A stretch of 64,000 bases of DNA from an uncultured Candidatus Melainabacteria bacterium (lineage in GTDB: Bacteria > Cyanobacteriota > Vampirovibrionia > Gastranaerophilales > Gastranaerophilaceae), in assembly GCA_934717745.1 (NCBI GenBank), contig CAKUZB010000003.1:1-64000 (forward strand). Direction: 5' to 3'. The stretch's first letter is position 1, and each line of letters begins with the position of its first letter. Positions 49,736 through 58,826 of this stretch are shown piece by piece. Below the pieces are notes generated by a model. The model had not been told where the DNA came from, did no database searches, and saw nothing but the letters and a program-made list of their open reading frames with translations. Made by a program: the position numbers and the translations under genes.

Positions 49736-51937
49736 TTGAAAAAACTTACTTTAATATTAATATTATCAGTTATGTTTGGTTGTTTTAACGTTGCAAATGC
49801 AGAAACAACAAAAGAAGCCAGACAATTGTACCAAAAAGCATGTCAATTGGAACTTCAAAATAATCTTGAAGGTGCAATTGATTTAATGCGTCAAGCAATT
49901 GACCAATCAGATAACGAAGCAATGTTCTACACAAAACTTGCAGGCTTATACGCAGATGTCGGCGATTACAACAATGCTCTCGGAGCATACAAAACCGCTA
50001 TCAGACTTCGTCCAAACGATGCTTTTATTTATATTAGTATTGGTAACATTCTACAAACAACCGGAGATTACGAAAATGCTTACAATTCTTACATGCAAGC
50101 AATGGAAATCTTTCCTACTTACAAATTCAATTATGTAAACATCGCTAACGTTCTTTCTGCTCAAGGAAAATATGACAAGGCTATTCACTATTACAATTTA
50201 TTCCTAACAGATTATCCCGAACAAAGTTCGGCAAAAGAAAGTTTAGCAAACGCATATCTTAATACCGGCAAATTCAATTTGGCTTGTAAATATTACGGCG
50301 AAGCATACAAAGAAAGTCCTGAAACTTTTAGAGAAAATGCTAATTACGGATATGCACTATTTGAAGAAAAACAATATAGTGCCGCAATTGAAATGTTCAA
50401 AATGACATTGCTTGAAAATCCTGACAACATGAAAGCAAGGGCAGATTTGGCTGTATCATATCACGCCTTAAGCAAATTTGATTTAGCAAAACAACAATTT
50501 GAACAAATTTTCAAACTTAAACCAGATTTAACAAGTTTAAGAATTTATTACGCAAACTTGCTTTCAGATATGCAATTATATGACGAGGCAGCAAGCGAAT
50601 ATTCAAAATATATCAAAGCATATCCTAACGATGCCGATGCGTACAAACTTCTTGCACTTGTATATAAAAATCAAGGCAAAGACGACCTTGCAATTCAAAA
50701 CTTGCTAACTTCCCTAACTAAAAACAACAAAGACCTTGAAGTAAAAAAAGAATTGGCATTACAATATCACAAGAAAAACGATTACTTAACTGCAATAAAA
50801 TATTATGACGATATTTTAAAATCAGAACCTGAAAATTATGACGTAAAAGCAAATAAAGCACTCGCTCTACATGCTCTAAAACGTTATGACCAAGCAATAA
50901 AAATATACGAAGAACTTTTAGCAACAAAAAGTAACGACAGATTGGCTAAAAACTTAGTATCAGCATACATTTCAAAAGGCGATTTCTTATTAACTCAAGC
51001 AAAATACAAAGACTCAATTGAACCATTTGAACATGCAATTGCAAGAGATTCAAATCAAAGTTATGCATATTACGGTTTGGCAAAAGCCTATGAACTTTTA
51101 GACAACAAAGATTTGGCTATGACAAACTATGAAAAGGCTCTTGAAATTGAACCTGAAAATGAACTTTACAAAAAAGATTACAAAGAATTCGTTGCAACTT
51201 TACCAAAAACAGATGAGATTTCAAATACTCAAAATGACAACAATATTACAACTCTGCCTGAAACATCAGAAATTAAACCTGTTGTGATTAAACCTGTTTC
51301 TAACGAAGATTTTAATGGCGGAAACTCTACGATTACGGTTAAAACGCCAACACCAGCGGTTCAACAAGCAAAAAATGAATCCACTACGAAAACTAACACT
51401 GCTCAAAATTTGCCGGACAGTCTTGATAATTTGATGATTCAAAAACCGGAAATTGATGACAAAGTAAAAACTTTAATAAAAGACGGTGATACTCTTTACA
51501 AATCAGGCAAAAATACTGAAGCATTAGAAAAATATATAGAAGCATTAAAATTATCACCAAACGATGCTCTAACATCTTTCAAAACCGGTAATTTATACAA
51601 ATTAGAAAATAATGCTGAAAAAGCAATCTATTACTATAAAAAAGCAATTTCTACAAACAAAAATTACTCTGACGCATGGTTTAATTTAGGTCTTGTTTAC
51701 GCAGGAAAAGAAGATTTTAAAAACTGTAGAGATTGCTTCAACAAAGTTGTTGAACTTAGTCCTGACTATGCCTACGCATATTATGCTTTGGCATTATCTT
51801 ACGAAAAAGAAAATAACTTTGACAAAGCAATTGAAAATTACGAACAGTACTATAATTTAGAAGATGACGATTTAACAAAACGTGCAATCAAAAATAGAAT
51901 TAACGAATTGTTAGACCTAAAACAACAGGCTGGTTAA
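49736..51937 (+). CDS. Secreted TPR-repeat protein (733 aa)
   Basis: Translation starts at TTG with GGAGG eight bases upstream, giving MKKLTLILILSVMFGCFNVANA, a signal peptide. About a dozen TPRs run from residue 25 to 475 (ALGAYKTAIRLRPNDAFI, NYEKALEIEPENELY). A Thr/Pro/Asn-rich linker (about 485-580) leads to four further TPRs at the C-terminus. Such proteins scaffold complexes in the periplasm or on the outer membrane. It is three bases upstream of the next gene. No enzymatic domain is visible. Confidence 0.88.
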   Translation: MKKLTLILILSVMFGCFNVANAETTKEARQLYQKACQLELQNNLEGAIDLMRQAIDQSDNEAMFYTKLAGLYADVGDYNNALGAYKTAIRLRPNDAFIYISIGNILQTTGDYENAYNSYMQAMEIFPTYKFNYVNIANVLSAQGKYDKAIHYYNLFLTDYPEQSSAKESLANAYLNTGKFNLACKYYGEAYKESPETFRENANYGYALFEEKQYSAAIEMFKMTLLENPDNMKARADLAVSYHALSKFDLAKQQFEQIFKLKPDLTSLRIYYANLLSDMQLYDEAASEYSKYIKAYPNDADAYKLLALVYKNQGKDDLAIQNLLTSLTKNNKDLEVKKELALQYHKKNDYLTAIKYYDDILKSEPENYDVKANKALALHALKRYDQAIKIYEELLATKSNDRLAKNLVSAYISKGDFLLTQAKYKDSIEPFEHAIARDSNQSYAYYGLAKAYELLDNKDLAMTNYEKALEIEPENELYKKDYKEFVATLPKTDEISNTQNDNNITTLPETSEIKPVVIKPVSNEDFNGGNSTITVKTPTPAVQQAKNESTTKTNTAQNLPDSLDNLMIQKPEIDDKVKTLIKDGDTLYKSGKNTEALEKYIEALKLSPNDALTSFKTGNLYKLENNAEKAIYYYKKAISTNKNYSDAWFNLGLVYAGKEDFKNCRDCFNKVVELSPDYAYAYYALALSYEKENNFDKAIENYEQYYNLEDDDLTKRAIKNRINELLDLKQQAG

Positions 51938-51940
51938 TTA

Positions 51941-52354
51941 ATGAAAAAACTTGCAATAGTACTCTTGTTATGCATTTCTGTTGTAACTTCAGGTATGGTG
52001 CCAAAGAAATTCAAAGCCGGAATAATCTTTAACACTCAACCCTTTACAAGAGAAACAGCAGGAAATTATTCCAAAAAGTTTGAACGTGGACAACGCATAT
52101 ACTGGCTATTTATGTCAAAAAAAGACATTAAAGCAAAGTTTATCAAAGTGCAAGTTATTAGTGCAACTCACAAGACAGGATTTGCAACAATTTCAGGAAT
52201 TGCTTACACTCATGACTACAAAATCGATAAGTCTTCACCACATTATTTCACCGATTATTTTGTAATTCACTCTCCGGGGCATTACTACATGCAAATTTTC
52301 GATAGAAACATGCTATTTAAACCAATTACAGTTGCGGATTTTTACGTAAAATAA
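51941..52354 (+). CDS. Small secreted hypothetical protein (137 aa)
   Basis: MKKLAIVLLLCISVVTSG is a signal peptide, followed by about 118 residues with many aromatic and basic positions and strand-like segments (RIYWLFMSKKDIKAKFIKVQ, HYYMQIFDRN). The start lies three bases after the TPR stop and depends on translational coupling, as no strong Shine-Dalgarno is present. Its stop codon directly abuts the convergent stop codon at 52355. No family is recognised. Confidence 0.72.
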   Translation: MKKLAIVLLLCISVVTSGMVPKKFKAGIIFNTQPFTRETAGNYSKKFERGQRIYWLFMSKKDIKAKFIKVQVISATHKTGFATISGIAYTHDYKIDKSSPHYFTDYFVIHSPGHYYMQIFDRNMLFKPITVADFYVK

Positions 52355-53995
52355 TTAGTATTGAAAACTTACCATAGTCCAAGAACCTTTTGCCTCAAAT
52401 CGTATATTACGTGCATTTATCGGCAAAGTTTTAATAATTTCATTTCTAATATTTGAAAAAACTAAATAAGGTAAAGCCGCTTTATTATACATAACAGGGT
52501 CTGAAACTACAGTTGCAAACATTGATTCGTCTAAGAATGAAATAGAATCCAAGAAAATAAATGCGACTTTTTGGTTCGGTTTCATTTTGAAATAAACTTC
52601 ATCATTCAATCTATCAATCAAAGTGCTACCGGTAAATTCTGATACATTTGACATTGAACGTAAGAATGTGCCTCTATATTTATTTTTACCAACCTTCAAG
52701 GCTTCTTCCGAAGTTAAAAATGGAGAATAATAATAATTATAATTACCCTTATAAATTTCAACAACATTATATTTTGAAAAATCAATATATTTATCAAATC
52801 TTTGTTTTGGATAATAAGTTAGGACAATAAAATCATTATTATTAAGTTTTGCATTTTTGATTAAGTCGGCAACATATTTATTACCTTCTTCTCTTGGTTG
52901 GTATGCCGCATAATTCGGAGTGAACGCATAACCAATTTGAAAAATGAAAAATATAGAAAATATTAAAACTTTAAACCAATTTTTATTGCAAGAATCAATT
53001 GTAGAGCAGAAAATAAAAATTAAAATCGGATAGATTTCAATAATATATTTTGACTCAATGCACAATTTACCAAAGAAACTTGCAACTATAGCAACAGCAA
53101 ATGTACAAAAAGCAATTGAACCTAATTGATTTTCACGTCGTAATGTCTTATCTAAAATTCCTGCCAATAGCACTATCGTTGCTATTAATAAAGGAATTAC
53201 TAAAAAAATAGAATCGACATTGATACCATGGATATTCTCTACAACCATTACTTTTCCGATAACAGGAGTGTAAAAATCGCTAAATACTTGTAAAATTCTT
53301 TTAAAAGTCAGTGCTGACCACCATTGCGACATAGAGCCTGAGAAAAATAAAATTTTCACAATCAATGGAAGCACACTTAAAAGTAATACTCCGGTTATTG
53401 CCCAAGTATACATTATAAATTTTTTGTACAATTTTCTTAGTTTATAAGTTATGTATAATAAATCGAAAAATACAAAAACAAAACCTATCGTGTGAGTAAA
53501 CAAGATTAAAAAATTTGAAATTAAAAGTCCGATTAAGTTTCTTTTTCTAGGCTTTTTTACAAGTCTTACCGTAAAATATAAAGATAAGGCTGAAAATAAA
53601 AAAAGTAAACTGTAAAATCTTACTTCTTGTGAAAAATATACTAAATAACTGCTTAACGCTGTAAATAAACAGCACATCAAACCTGTTAACTTGTTTTTTT
53701 CTTTACCAACAAGATACATTACAGGAATTGATGCAACCGCAGGAATAAATGAGGTTACACGCAAAAAAGTATCATTGTTTGAGAATAAGTTAAAGAATTT
53801 TAAATATAAATAATAAAACGGCATGTGGCATTGATTAAATACTGCCTGCACAAAACCTTTTCCAAGAGGAATATTTGCAATTGCCCACGATACATACTCA
53901 TCGTTCCAAAGACCACCGTCTTTATTAATACAGAATAATCTAAGAACTGCACCTAAAATTGTAATTAAAGTTATCCATAAAATTGTAAAATTCAT
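52355..53995 (-). CDS. GT39/PMT-like membrane glycosyltransferase (546 aa)
   Basis: A polytopic protein with about 11 hydrophobic helices. The first periplasmic loop has DGGLWNDEYVSW, in which the acidic DE pair is that of ArnT/PMT-type (GT-C) enzymes, and HMPFYYLYLK follows. Such enzymes transfer sugars from polyprenyl phosphate to proteins or lipids outside the plasma membrane. The C-terminal 170 residues are a soluble domain. It is divergent from a GT2 of the type that makes polyprenyl-P sugars, a likely donor partner. It lacks a Shine-Dalgarno. Confidence 0.8.
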   Translation of the reverse strand: MNFTILWITLITILGAVLRLFCINKDGGLWNDEYVSWAIANIPLGKGFVQAVFNQCHMPFYYLYLKFFNLFSNNDTFLRVTSFIPAVASIPVMYLVGKEKNKLTGLMCCLFTALSSYLVYFSQEVRFYSLLFLFSALSLYFTVRLVKKPRKRNLIGLLISNFLILFTHTIGFVFVFFDLLYITYKLRKLYKKFIMYTWAITGVLLLSVLPLIVKILFFSGSMSQWWSALTFKRILQVFSDFYTPVIGKVMVVENIHGINVDSIFLVIPLLIATIVLLAGILDKTLRRENQLGSIAFCTFAVAIVASFFGKLCIESKYIIEIYPILIFIFCSTIDSCNKNWFKVLIFSIFFIFQIGYAFTPNYAAYQPREEGNKYVADLIKNAKLNNNDFIVLTYYPKQRFDKYIDFSKYNVVEIYKGNYNYYYSPFLTSEEALKVGKNKYRGTFLRSMSNVSEFTGSTLIDRLNDEVYFKMKPNQKVAFIFLDSISFLDESMFATVVSDPVMYNKAALPYLVFSNIRNEIIKTLPINARNIRFEAKGSWTMVSFQY

Positions 53996-54011
53996 TCTTT
54001 AATTGTATAAT
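53983..54011 (+). promoter_or_regulatory. Promoter of the GT2 gene
   Basis: TTGTAA (53983-53988), a 17-base spacer and TATAAT (54006-54011). It overlaps the opposing -10 element at 54002-54007, so RNA polymerase can probably occupy only one direction at a time. Confidence 0.65.
54002..54007 (-). promoter_or_regulatory. -10 hexamer of the GT39-like gene, leaderless arrangement
   Basis: Minus-strand TACAAT is followed by TAAAGA and the ATG at 53995. The six-base spacing and absence of a Shine-Dalgarno match the other leaderless candidates. The same TAAAGA-ATG follows the -10 at 32162. Confidence 0.5.
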
Positions 54012-54035
54012 AAAAAACAAAATAAGGTATTAGAT

Positions 54036-54974
54036 ATGAAGTTAATTATACAAATTCCATGTTTTAATGAGGAAGAAACCCTTACTCAAACAATAGAAGC
54101 ATTACCAAAACAAATTGATGGAATTGATGAAATTGAAACAATTATAATAGATGACGGTTCTACAGACAAAACAGTTGACATCGCAAATTGGAATGGTATT
54201 AACCACATTTTGCGTTTAACACGTCATACGGGACTTGCCGGTGCGTTTAAATCCGGTATAAACGAAGCATTGAAACTTGGTGCTGATATTATTGTCAACA
54301 CAGATGCTGATAATCAATATAATGCTGAGGACATAAAAGAACTTGTTAAACCAATCCTTGAAAAAAGAGCGGACATGGTTATAGGTGCCAGACCAATTTC
54401 TTCAATCAAAGGTTTTACTCTTTTTAAAAAAGGGCTACAAAAAATAGGTTCTGCGTTTATGAGAATTGTTTCTAAAACCGAAGTCGAAGATGCACCTTGC
54501 GGATTTAGAGCATTTAGTGCGGAATGTGCATCAATGCTTAACGTATTCGACAATTATACCTACACAATGGAAACAATTATTCAAGCGAGAGCAAAAGGTT
54601 TGAGAATAATTTCTGTACCAATTAGAGTAAACCCACAAACTCGAAAATCTCGACTTGTTAAAAATATTTTTTCATACATAAGAAAATCTACATTCACTAT
54701 TCTAAGAATGTTTATTGTGTACAAACCTTTTAGATTTTTTGCGTTTATCGCAAGTCTATTTTTAATTTGCGGATTAATTTTTGCGGGAAGATTTTTATAC
54801 TTATTCTTTACCGTTGGCGGTCATGGACACATTCAATCGTTAATTTTATCAGCCATTTTAATTATTACCGGTGTTCAAATAGGATTAATCGGAATTTTAG
54901 CGGATTTATGTGCAATTAATCGAAAATTACTTGAAGATATTCAATTACGGGTAAAAAAATTAGAAAATAAATAA
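54036..54974 (+). CDS. GT2 family glycosyltransferase, polyprenyl-phosphate sugar synthase-like (312 aa)
   Basis: The GT-A fold begins IIQIPCFNEEETL, with IIDDGSTDKT and the metal-binding NTDADNQ. APCGFRAFS is typical of DPM1/GtrB-like enzymes that charge a polyprenyl phosphate with mannose or glucose. Two C-terminal membrane helices (about residues 228-290) anchor it. The start at 54036 follows AAGG; the longer frame begins within the promoter. It is divergent from the GT39-like acceptor enzyme. Confidence 0.88.
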   Translation: MKLIIQIPCFNEEETLTQTIEALPKQIDGIDEIETIIIDDGSTDKTVDIANWNGINHILRLTRHTGLAGAFKSGINEALKLGADIIVNTDADNQYNAEDIKELVKPILEKRADMVIGARPISSIKGFTLFKKGLQKIGSAFMRIVSKTEVEDAPCGFRAFSAECASMLNVFDNYTYTMETIIQARAKGLRIISVPIRVNPQTRKSRLVKNIFSYIRKSTFTILRMFIVYKPFRFFAFIASLFLICGLIFAGRFLYLFFTVGGHGHIQSLILSAILIITGVQIGLIGILADLCAINRKLLEDIQLRVKKLENK

Positions 54975-54980
54975 ACAAAC

Positions 54981-55011
54981 AAAAGAACCAACTTTTGAGG
55001 TTGGTTCTTTT
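54981..55011. terminator. Bidirectional terminator
   Basis: AAAAGAACCAAC / GTTGGTTCTTTT, a 12-bp stem with a TTTTGAG loop. It ends the GT2 gene on the plus strand and trxB on the minus strand. The core AGAACCAA resembles that of the terminator at 43885. Confidence 0.9.
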
Positions 55012-55028
55012 AAATTTATGATTAAAAA

Positions 55029-55967
55029 TTAAACAGTAACTTCTTTCAATGTTTCAATGTAACGACCGGCATAAACAGCAGCAACAGCACCATCTGCGGC
55101 AGCAGTTATAACTTGTCTTAAAGGAGTAGTCCGAACATCGCCAATTGCGTAAACACCTTTTATGTTTGTTTGCATAGTTTCATCAGTTTTTATAAAACCA
55201 TTTTTATCTTGCTCAACTTGACCATTAAATAAGTCCACATTTGGTGTAAATCCTATATATGGAAAAATTCCATTAATTTCTAAATCTTTAATTTCCCCTG
55301 TCTTAACATTTTCAATAACGACAGTTGTAACCAAATCTTTACCCTTGATTTCTTTGACAACAGAATCAAAAATAAATTCCATTTTTTCGTTTTTAAATGC
55401 TCTTTCCTGAACGATTTTATCGGCTCTTAATTCATCACGTCTGTGAATTACATAAACCTTATTTGCAAATTTTGTTAAATACATTGCTTCTTCAACTGCC
55501 GCATTACCTCCGCCAACAACAGCAACCAACTTATCTTTATAAAATGCACCATCACATACCGCACAATAACTTACACCTCTGCCTAAAAATTCTTTTTCAC
55601 CATTCACACCAAGTTTTTTAGGTTGAGCACCTGTAGCGATGATAATTGATTTTGCCCTAAATTCGCCATTTAAAGTTGTTACAGTCTTTATTTCAGATGA
55701 TAAGTCAACACTTTGTATTTCTTCCATTGGATATTTTTCAATGCCAAACATATCTGCGTGTTCTTCCATTTTTTCCATTAAATCGTAACCACCAATTTTT
55801 GAAAAAGCAGGATAATTTTCTAATTCCAAATAATTACTTGGTTGCCCCCCTAACATACTTATATCAATTATAGCAACTTTAGTGGCACTTCTTGCTGCGT
55901 AAATACCAGCACTTAATCCGGCAGGACCACCGCCTAAAATGATAATGTCAAATTCTTTATTGTCCAT
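55029..55967 (-). CDS. trxB: Thioredoxin reductase
   Basis: TrxB passes electrons from NADPH through FAD to thioredoxin. FAD motif ILGGGPAGLSAG, redox-active CAVC (in SYCAVCDGAF), NADPH motif VVGGGNAAVEEA and the C-terminal GVYAIGDVRTTPLRQ are intact in 312 residues. The start at 55967 follows GAGGGGA; a longer frame to 55979 lacks support. It overlaps the end of the preceding secreted-protein gene by 11 bases. Confidence 0.95.
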   Translation of the reverse strand: MDNKEFDIIILGGGPAGLSAGIYAARSATKVAIIDISMLGGQPSNYLELENYPAFSKIGGYDLMEKMEEHADMFGIEKYPMEEIQSVDLSSEIKTVTTLNGEFRAKSIIIATGAQPKKLGVNGEKEFLGRGVSYCAVCDGAFYKDKLVAVVGGGNAAVEEAMYLTKFANKVYVIHRRDELRADKIVQERAFKNEKMEFIFDSVVKEIKGKDLVTTVVIENVKTGEIKDLEINGIFPYIGFTPNVDLFNGQVEQDKNGFIKTDETMQTNIKGVYAIGDVRTTPLRQVITAAADGAVAAVYAGRYIETLKEVTV

Positions 55968-56481
55968 AAATCCCCTCAAACATATCTGAACCTTTTAATT
56001 TTGAACCCTTTATGTCATATATTGCAGTTTTTGTTTCCGTTATTTTTCGTCTATGATATTCGTCATACCTAACGGTAGTTAAAATCAACTCATTTGTTCC
56101 GTAGAAAGTATCACCGTTTAACTTTAATTTTACAGTATCCTTTACCGTCGTATTACCGTCTTTGTCATAATGAATAAAAACAATCTCATTTTCATTGACG
56201 TCGTCTAAGTAAATCTCTGCAACCGCAGCAGTAACAGGGTTACGTAATTCTATGACGTTACCGCTACGTCTTAAGTTCCACAAATCCAAACTGCTTTTTG
56301 AAAAAGTTTTTGGGCTATCAGTTGAAACTTGAACGGATTGCACACTCCAAGTGCCGAAAAACTGTTTCGGCACAGCATTTATCATAGAGATTTTTGCTTT
56401 AAGGACGTATCCTTCTTGTGCGGAAACAGTTATCGAACCAGTTAAAAATATTATTAAAAATAATATTATTATTTTTTTCAT
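55957..56481 (-). CDS. Secreted hypothetical protein (174 aa)
   Basis: MKKIIILFLIIFLTGSITVSAQ is a signal peptide, followed by about 150 residues of apparent beta-sandwich (FFGTWSVQSVQVSTD, VIELRNPVTAAVAEIYL, GDTFYGTNELI). It lies between pgi (three-base gap) and trxB (11-base overlap), so the three are co-transcribed. There is no lipobox and no family is recognised. Confidence 0.75.
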   Translation of the reverse strand: MKKIIILFLIIFLTGSITVSAQEGYVLKAKISMINAVPKQFFGTWSVQSVQVSTDSPKTFSKSSLDLWNLRRSGNVIELRNPVTAAVAEIYLDDVNENEIVFIHYDKDGNTTVKDTVKLKLNGDTFYGTNELILTTVRYDEYHRRKITETKTAIYDIKGSKLKGSDMFEGIYGQ

Positions 56482-56484
56482 TTG

Positions 56485-57873
56485 TTATTGTTTAGCCATT
56501 TTTTCTTGAAGAGTTTTTGCAGATTCTTCATAACCTGCTCTACCCATCAATGCATAAGTATAATTTTTTGCTTGTTCTACGCCTGGTTGATTGAAAGTAT
56601 TAATATTGTACAATTCACCGGCAATTGCAGTTTGAACTTCTAACATATACAATAATTGAGCAACATTATAAGCATCAACTTTTGGTAATGAAATAGTTAC
56701 AGTCGGACGTTTGTAGTCTGATAACGCAACTCTTGTTGAATCTGCTTCTGCATTAATCAATTGATTAATTGTTTTTCCACCTAAATAGCCAATTCCTGTA
56801 TAATCAAAGATTTTTGGAATTTCTAAAGTTTTATCAAATTCTTCAACTCTGATGAAGTTGATAACTTTATCATTTGGACCTTCATTATACAATTGGATTT
56901 GAGAGTGTTGGTCTGTTGCACCTAATGCTTTAATTGGTGTAGGCCCACAGTTTACTTTTTTACCTTTATTGTTAACTTCTTTTCCTAAAGATTCTGCCCA
57001 TAATTGAACGTACCAGTCAGAAATATATTTCAATCTGCTTGAATATGGCATCATAACTGATAAATTTTTACCTTTTTTAGTATCCATTAAGAAGTGAATT
57101 AAAGCATTTTGAGCAGCAATATTATTATGAATATCAGTATTTTTCAATTCCAAATCCATATCTTTAATACCATTAATCATTTCATCAATATTTATACCAA
57201 CTAAGGCAAATGGTAATAAACCTACTGCTGAGAATACTGAAAAACGACCGCCTACATCATCAGGTACTACAAAAGTTTTATAACCTTCTTGGTCTGCTAA
57301 TTGTCTTAAAATACCTGTTTTTTGGTCAGTTGTTGCAACGATATTTTTTCTGTAATCATTACCTAATGCTTGTTGCATAAGATTTTTGATAATCATATAT
57401 TGCGACATTGTTTCAGCAGTTGAACCAGATTTTGTAATAACATTAACCAATGTTTTTTTCAAATCAATAACTTCTAACAAGCCTGTGATTTGATCCGGAT
57501 CAATATTATCCAAGAAGAAAATTCTTGGCAAACCGCTACGTTGTTCCGGAGTTAATAAATTCCAATATGGTTTCAATAATGCTTCTGTTACAGCAATACC
57601 ACCCAATGCTGAACCACCAATACCAAGAACCAAAATATTGTCATATCTACCTTGAACCATTGCTGCAAATTCTTTTACATACCATACAGTTTCTTCGTTG
57701 TAGCCTAAGTTCATCCATTGTAACCATTGACCATTTTTGTCTTTTCTTTGATTTAAGTCTTTGATAATTTTTTCAATATCGTTTTTGTAATTTGAAAACT
57801 CTTTTTCAAGGTTTAAACCATGATCTTTGCCAATGACTTTAGCATCAACATTGTTGTAATTAAGTGTAATCAT
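56485..57873 (-). CDS. pgi: Glucose-6-phosphate isomerase
   Basis: Pgi interconverts glucose-6-P and fructose-6-P. VLGIGGSALGG, ITKSGSTAET, VGGRFSVFSAVG and QLWAESLGKE are present, with the catalytic Glu in the last motif. The product has 462 residues, like the shorter bacterial form. AAGGA precedes the ATG. It supplies hexose phosphate for glycolysis and, with glgA, for glycogen. Confidence 0.96.
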   Translation of the reverse strand: MITLNYNNVDAKVIGKDHGLNLEKEFSNYKNDIEKIIKDLNQRKDKNGQWLQWMNLGYNEETVWYVKEFAAMVQGRYDNILVLGIGGSALGGIAVTEALLKPYWNLLTPEQRSGLPRIFFLDNIDPDQITGLLEVIDLKKTLVNVITKSGSTAETMSQYMIIKNLMQQALGNDYRKNIVATTDQKTGILRQLADQEGYKTFVVPDDVGGRFSVFSAVGLLPFALVGINIDEMINGIKDMDLELKNTDIHNNIAAQNALIHFLMDTKKGKNLSVMMPYSSRLKYISDWYVQLWAESLGKEVNNKGKKVNCGPTPIKALGATDQHSQIQLYNEGPNDKVINFIRVEEFDKTLEIPKIFDYTGIGYLGGKTINQLINAEADSTRVALSDYKRPTVTISLPKVDAYNVAQLLYMLEVQTAIAGELYNINTFNQPGVEQAKNYTYALMGRAGYEESAKTLQEKMAKQ

Positions 57874-57955
57874 ACTTGATTTTCCTTCTCCGTGCTTATC
57901 TAAATTGTCTAATCGTCTTAAAATTCACACATAAAGAACATGTGTGTACAACAAT

Positions 57956-58053
57956 TATAATACACTAAAATAGAGGGAATGAAGTTTATGAAACAAAATG
58001 TAACAAAACTTACAATTAATCAAAATTCTTTTGAAAATTTTTGTATGATTTAA
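57956..58053 (+). CDS. Possible very small ORF with promoter (21-24 aa)
   Basis: A TATAAT at 57956-57961 is followed by AGAGGGA (57972-57978) and ATGs at 57979 and 57988 in the same frame, ending with TAA at 58053. The 57988 start has proper Shine-Dalgarno spacing. The frame overlaps the 3' end of the convergent gene at 58016. The peptide is too short for homology, so this may be chance or an antisense transcript. Confidence 0.25.
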
Positions 58054-58732
58054 TTTTACCCTGTTCTTTATACAATTTTACAAAATTTTGTTGTGCTTGT
58101 TGATAATTTAAAATAGTAAGTTCTATAGATTTGTTCAACAGCATGAAAAAGAACGGCAATGAAACAACAACGGTGATAACCATTATAATTACTTGCTTAG
58201 TAAATTTTGCCCTTTCTCTACGTTCTTTTTTCAGCCTAACATTCGCATCTTCATAGTGAAGTACTCTGTTTATAACTTTTTTTCTGTCTTTTACAGATAA
58301 ACTTTCAATAAAATCGAGATTTTCAGGTTCAATATAAATAACAAATTTCTTTTCACCGGGTTGAAGTTTTAGTTTTTCTTGAGGTTGTTGCGACGGAGTC
58401 GCAATTGGTACTGCCGGATTAGTTGGAATATTATCAAGAGCCTTAATATCTTCCGCAGGAATAATACTCATACTATCTTGTGATTCAGGTTTTCTTAACA
58501 ATTCTGAAAATTCCTCAATGTCTTGAACTTTATCTGAGGTTTCGTCTGACGAAGTTTCTTTCATTGGTTCAATATCATATACAATATTTTCAGTCGAGGA
58601 CATGTGTGCTTGCAATTGATTTTGTAAAGCATCAATATCAATATTGTCATCAAACTCAATATCTTCAGAATTTGGATTAAATTCTAAGTTATCCTGATTT
58701 TCAGTATTAAAATTTTTATCATCTATAGTCAA
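58016..58732 (-). CDS. Hypothetical protein with acidic N-terminus and one membrane helix (238 aa)
   Basis: Residues 1-120 are acidic and disordered, with a Pro/Gln linker. A folded-looking segment KKFVIYIEPENLDFIESLSV leads to a basic helix (RLKKERRERAKF) and a single transmembrane helix (about residues 183-204), followed by a short tail. The start is TTG with AGAGGT six bases upstream. Topology suggests a cytoplasmic N-terminus. No family is recognised. Confidence 0.7.
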   Translation of the reverse strand: MTIDDKNFNTENQDNLEFNPNSEDIEFDDNIDIDALQNQLQAHMSSTENIVYDIEPMKETSSDETSDKVQDIEEFSELLRKPESQDSMSIIPAEDIKALDNIPTNPAVPIATPSQQPQEKLKLQPGEKKFVIYIEPENLDFIESLSVKDRKKVINRVLHYEDANVRLKKERRERAKFTKQVIIMVITVVVSLPFFFMLLNKSIELTILNYQQAQQNFVKLYKEQGKIKSYKNFQKNFD

Positions 58733-58826
58733 AATATTACCTCTATTTTATGTTTATGATAAACTTTAATTATTATAAAATATTTATTTCTAATTATCAA
58801 TAATCAATATAGATGAAAGTTTTAGC

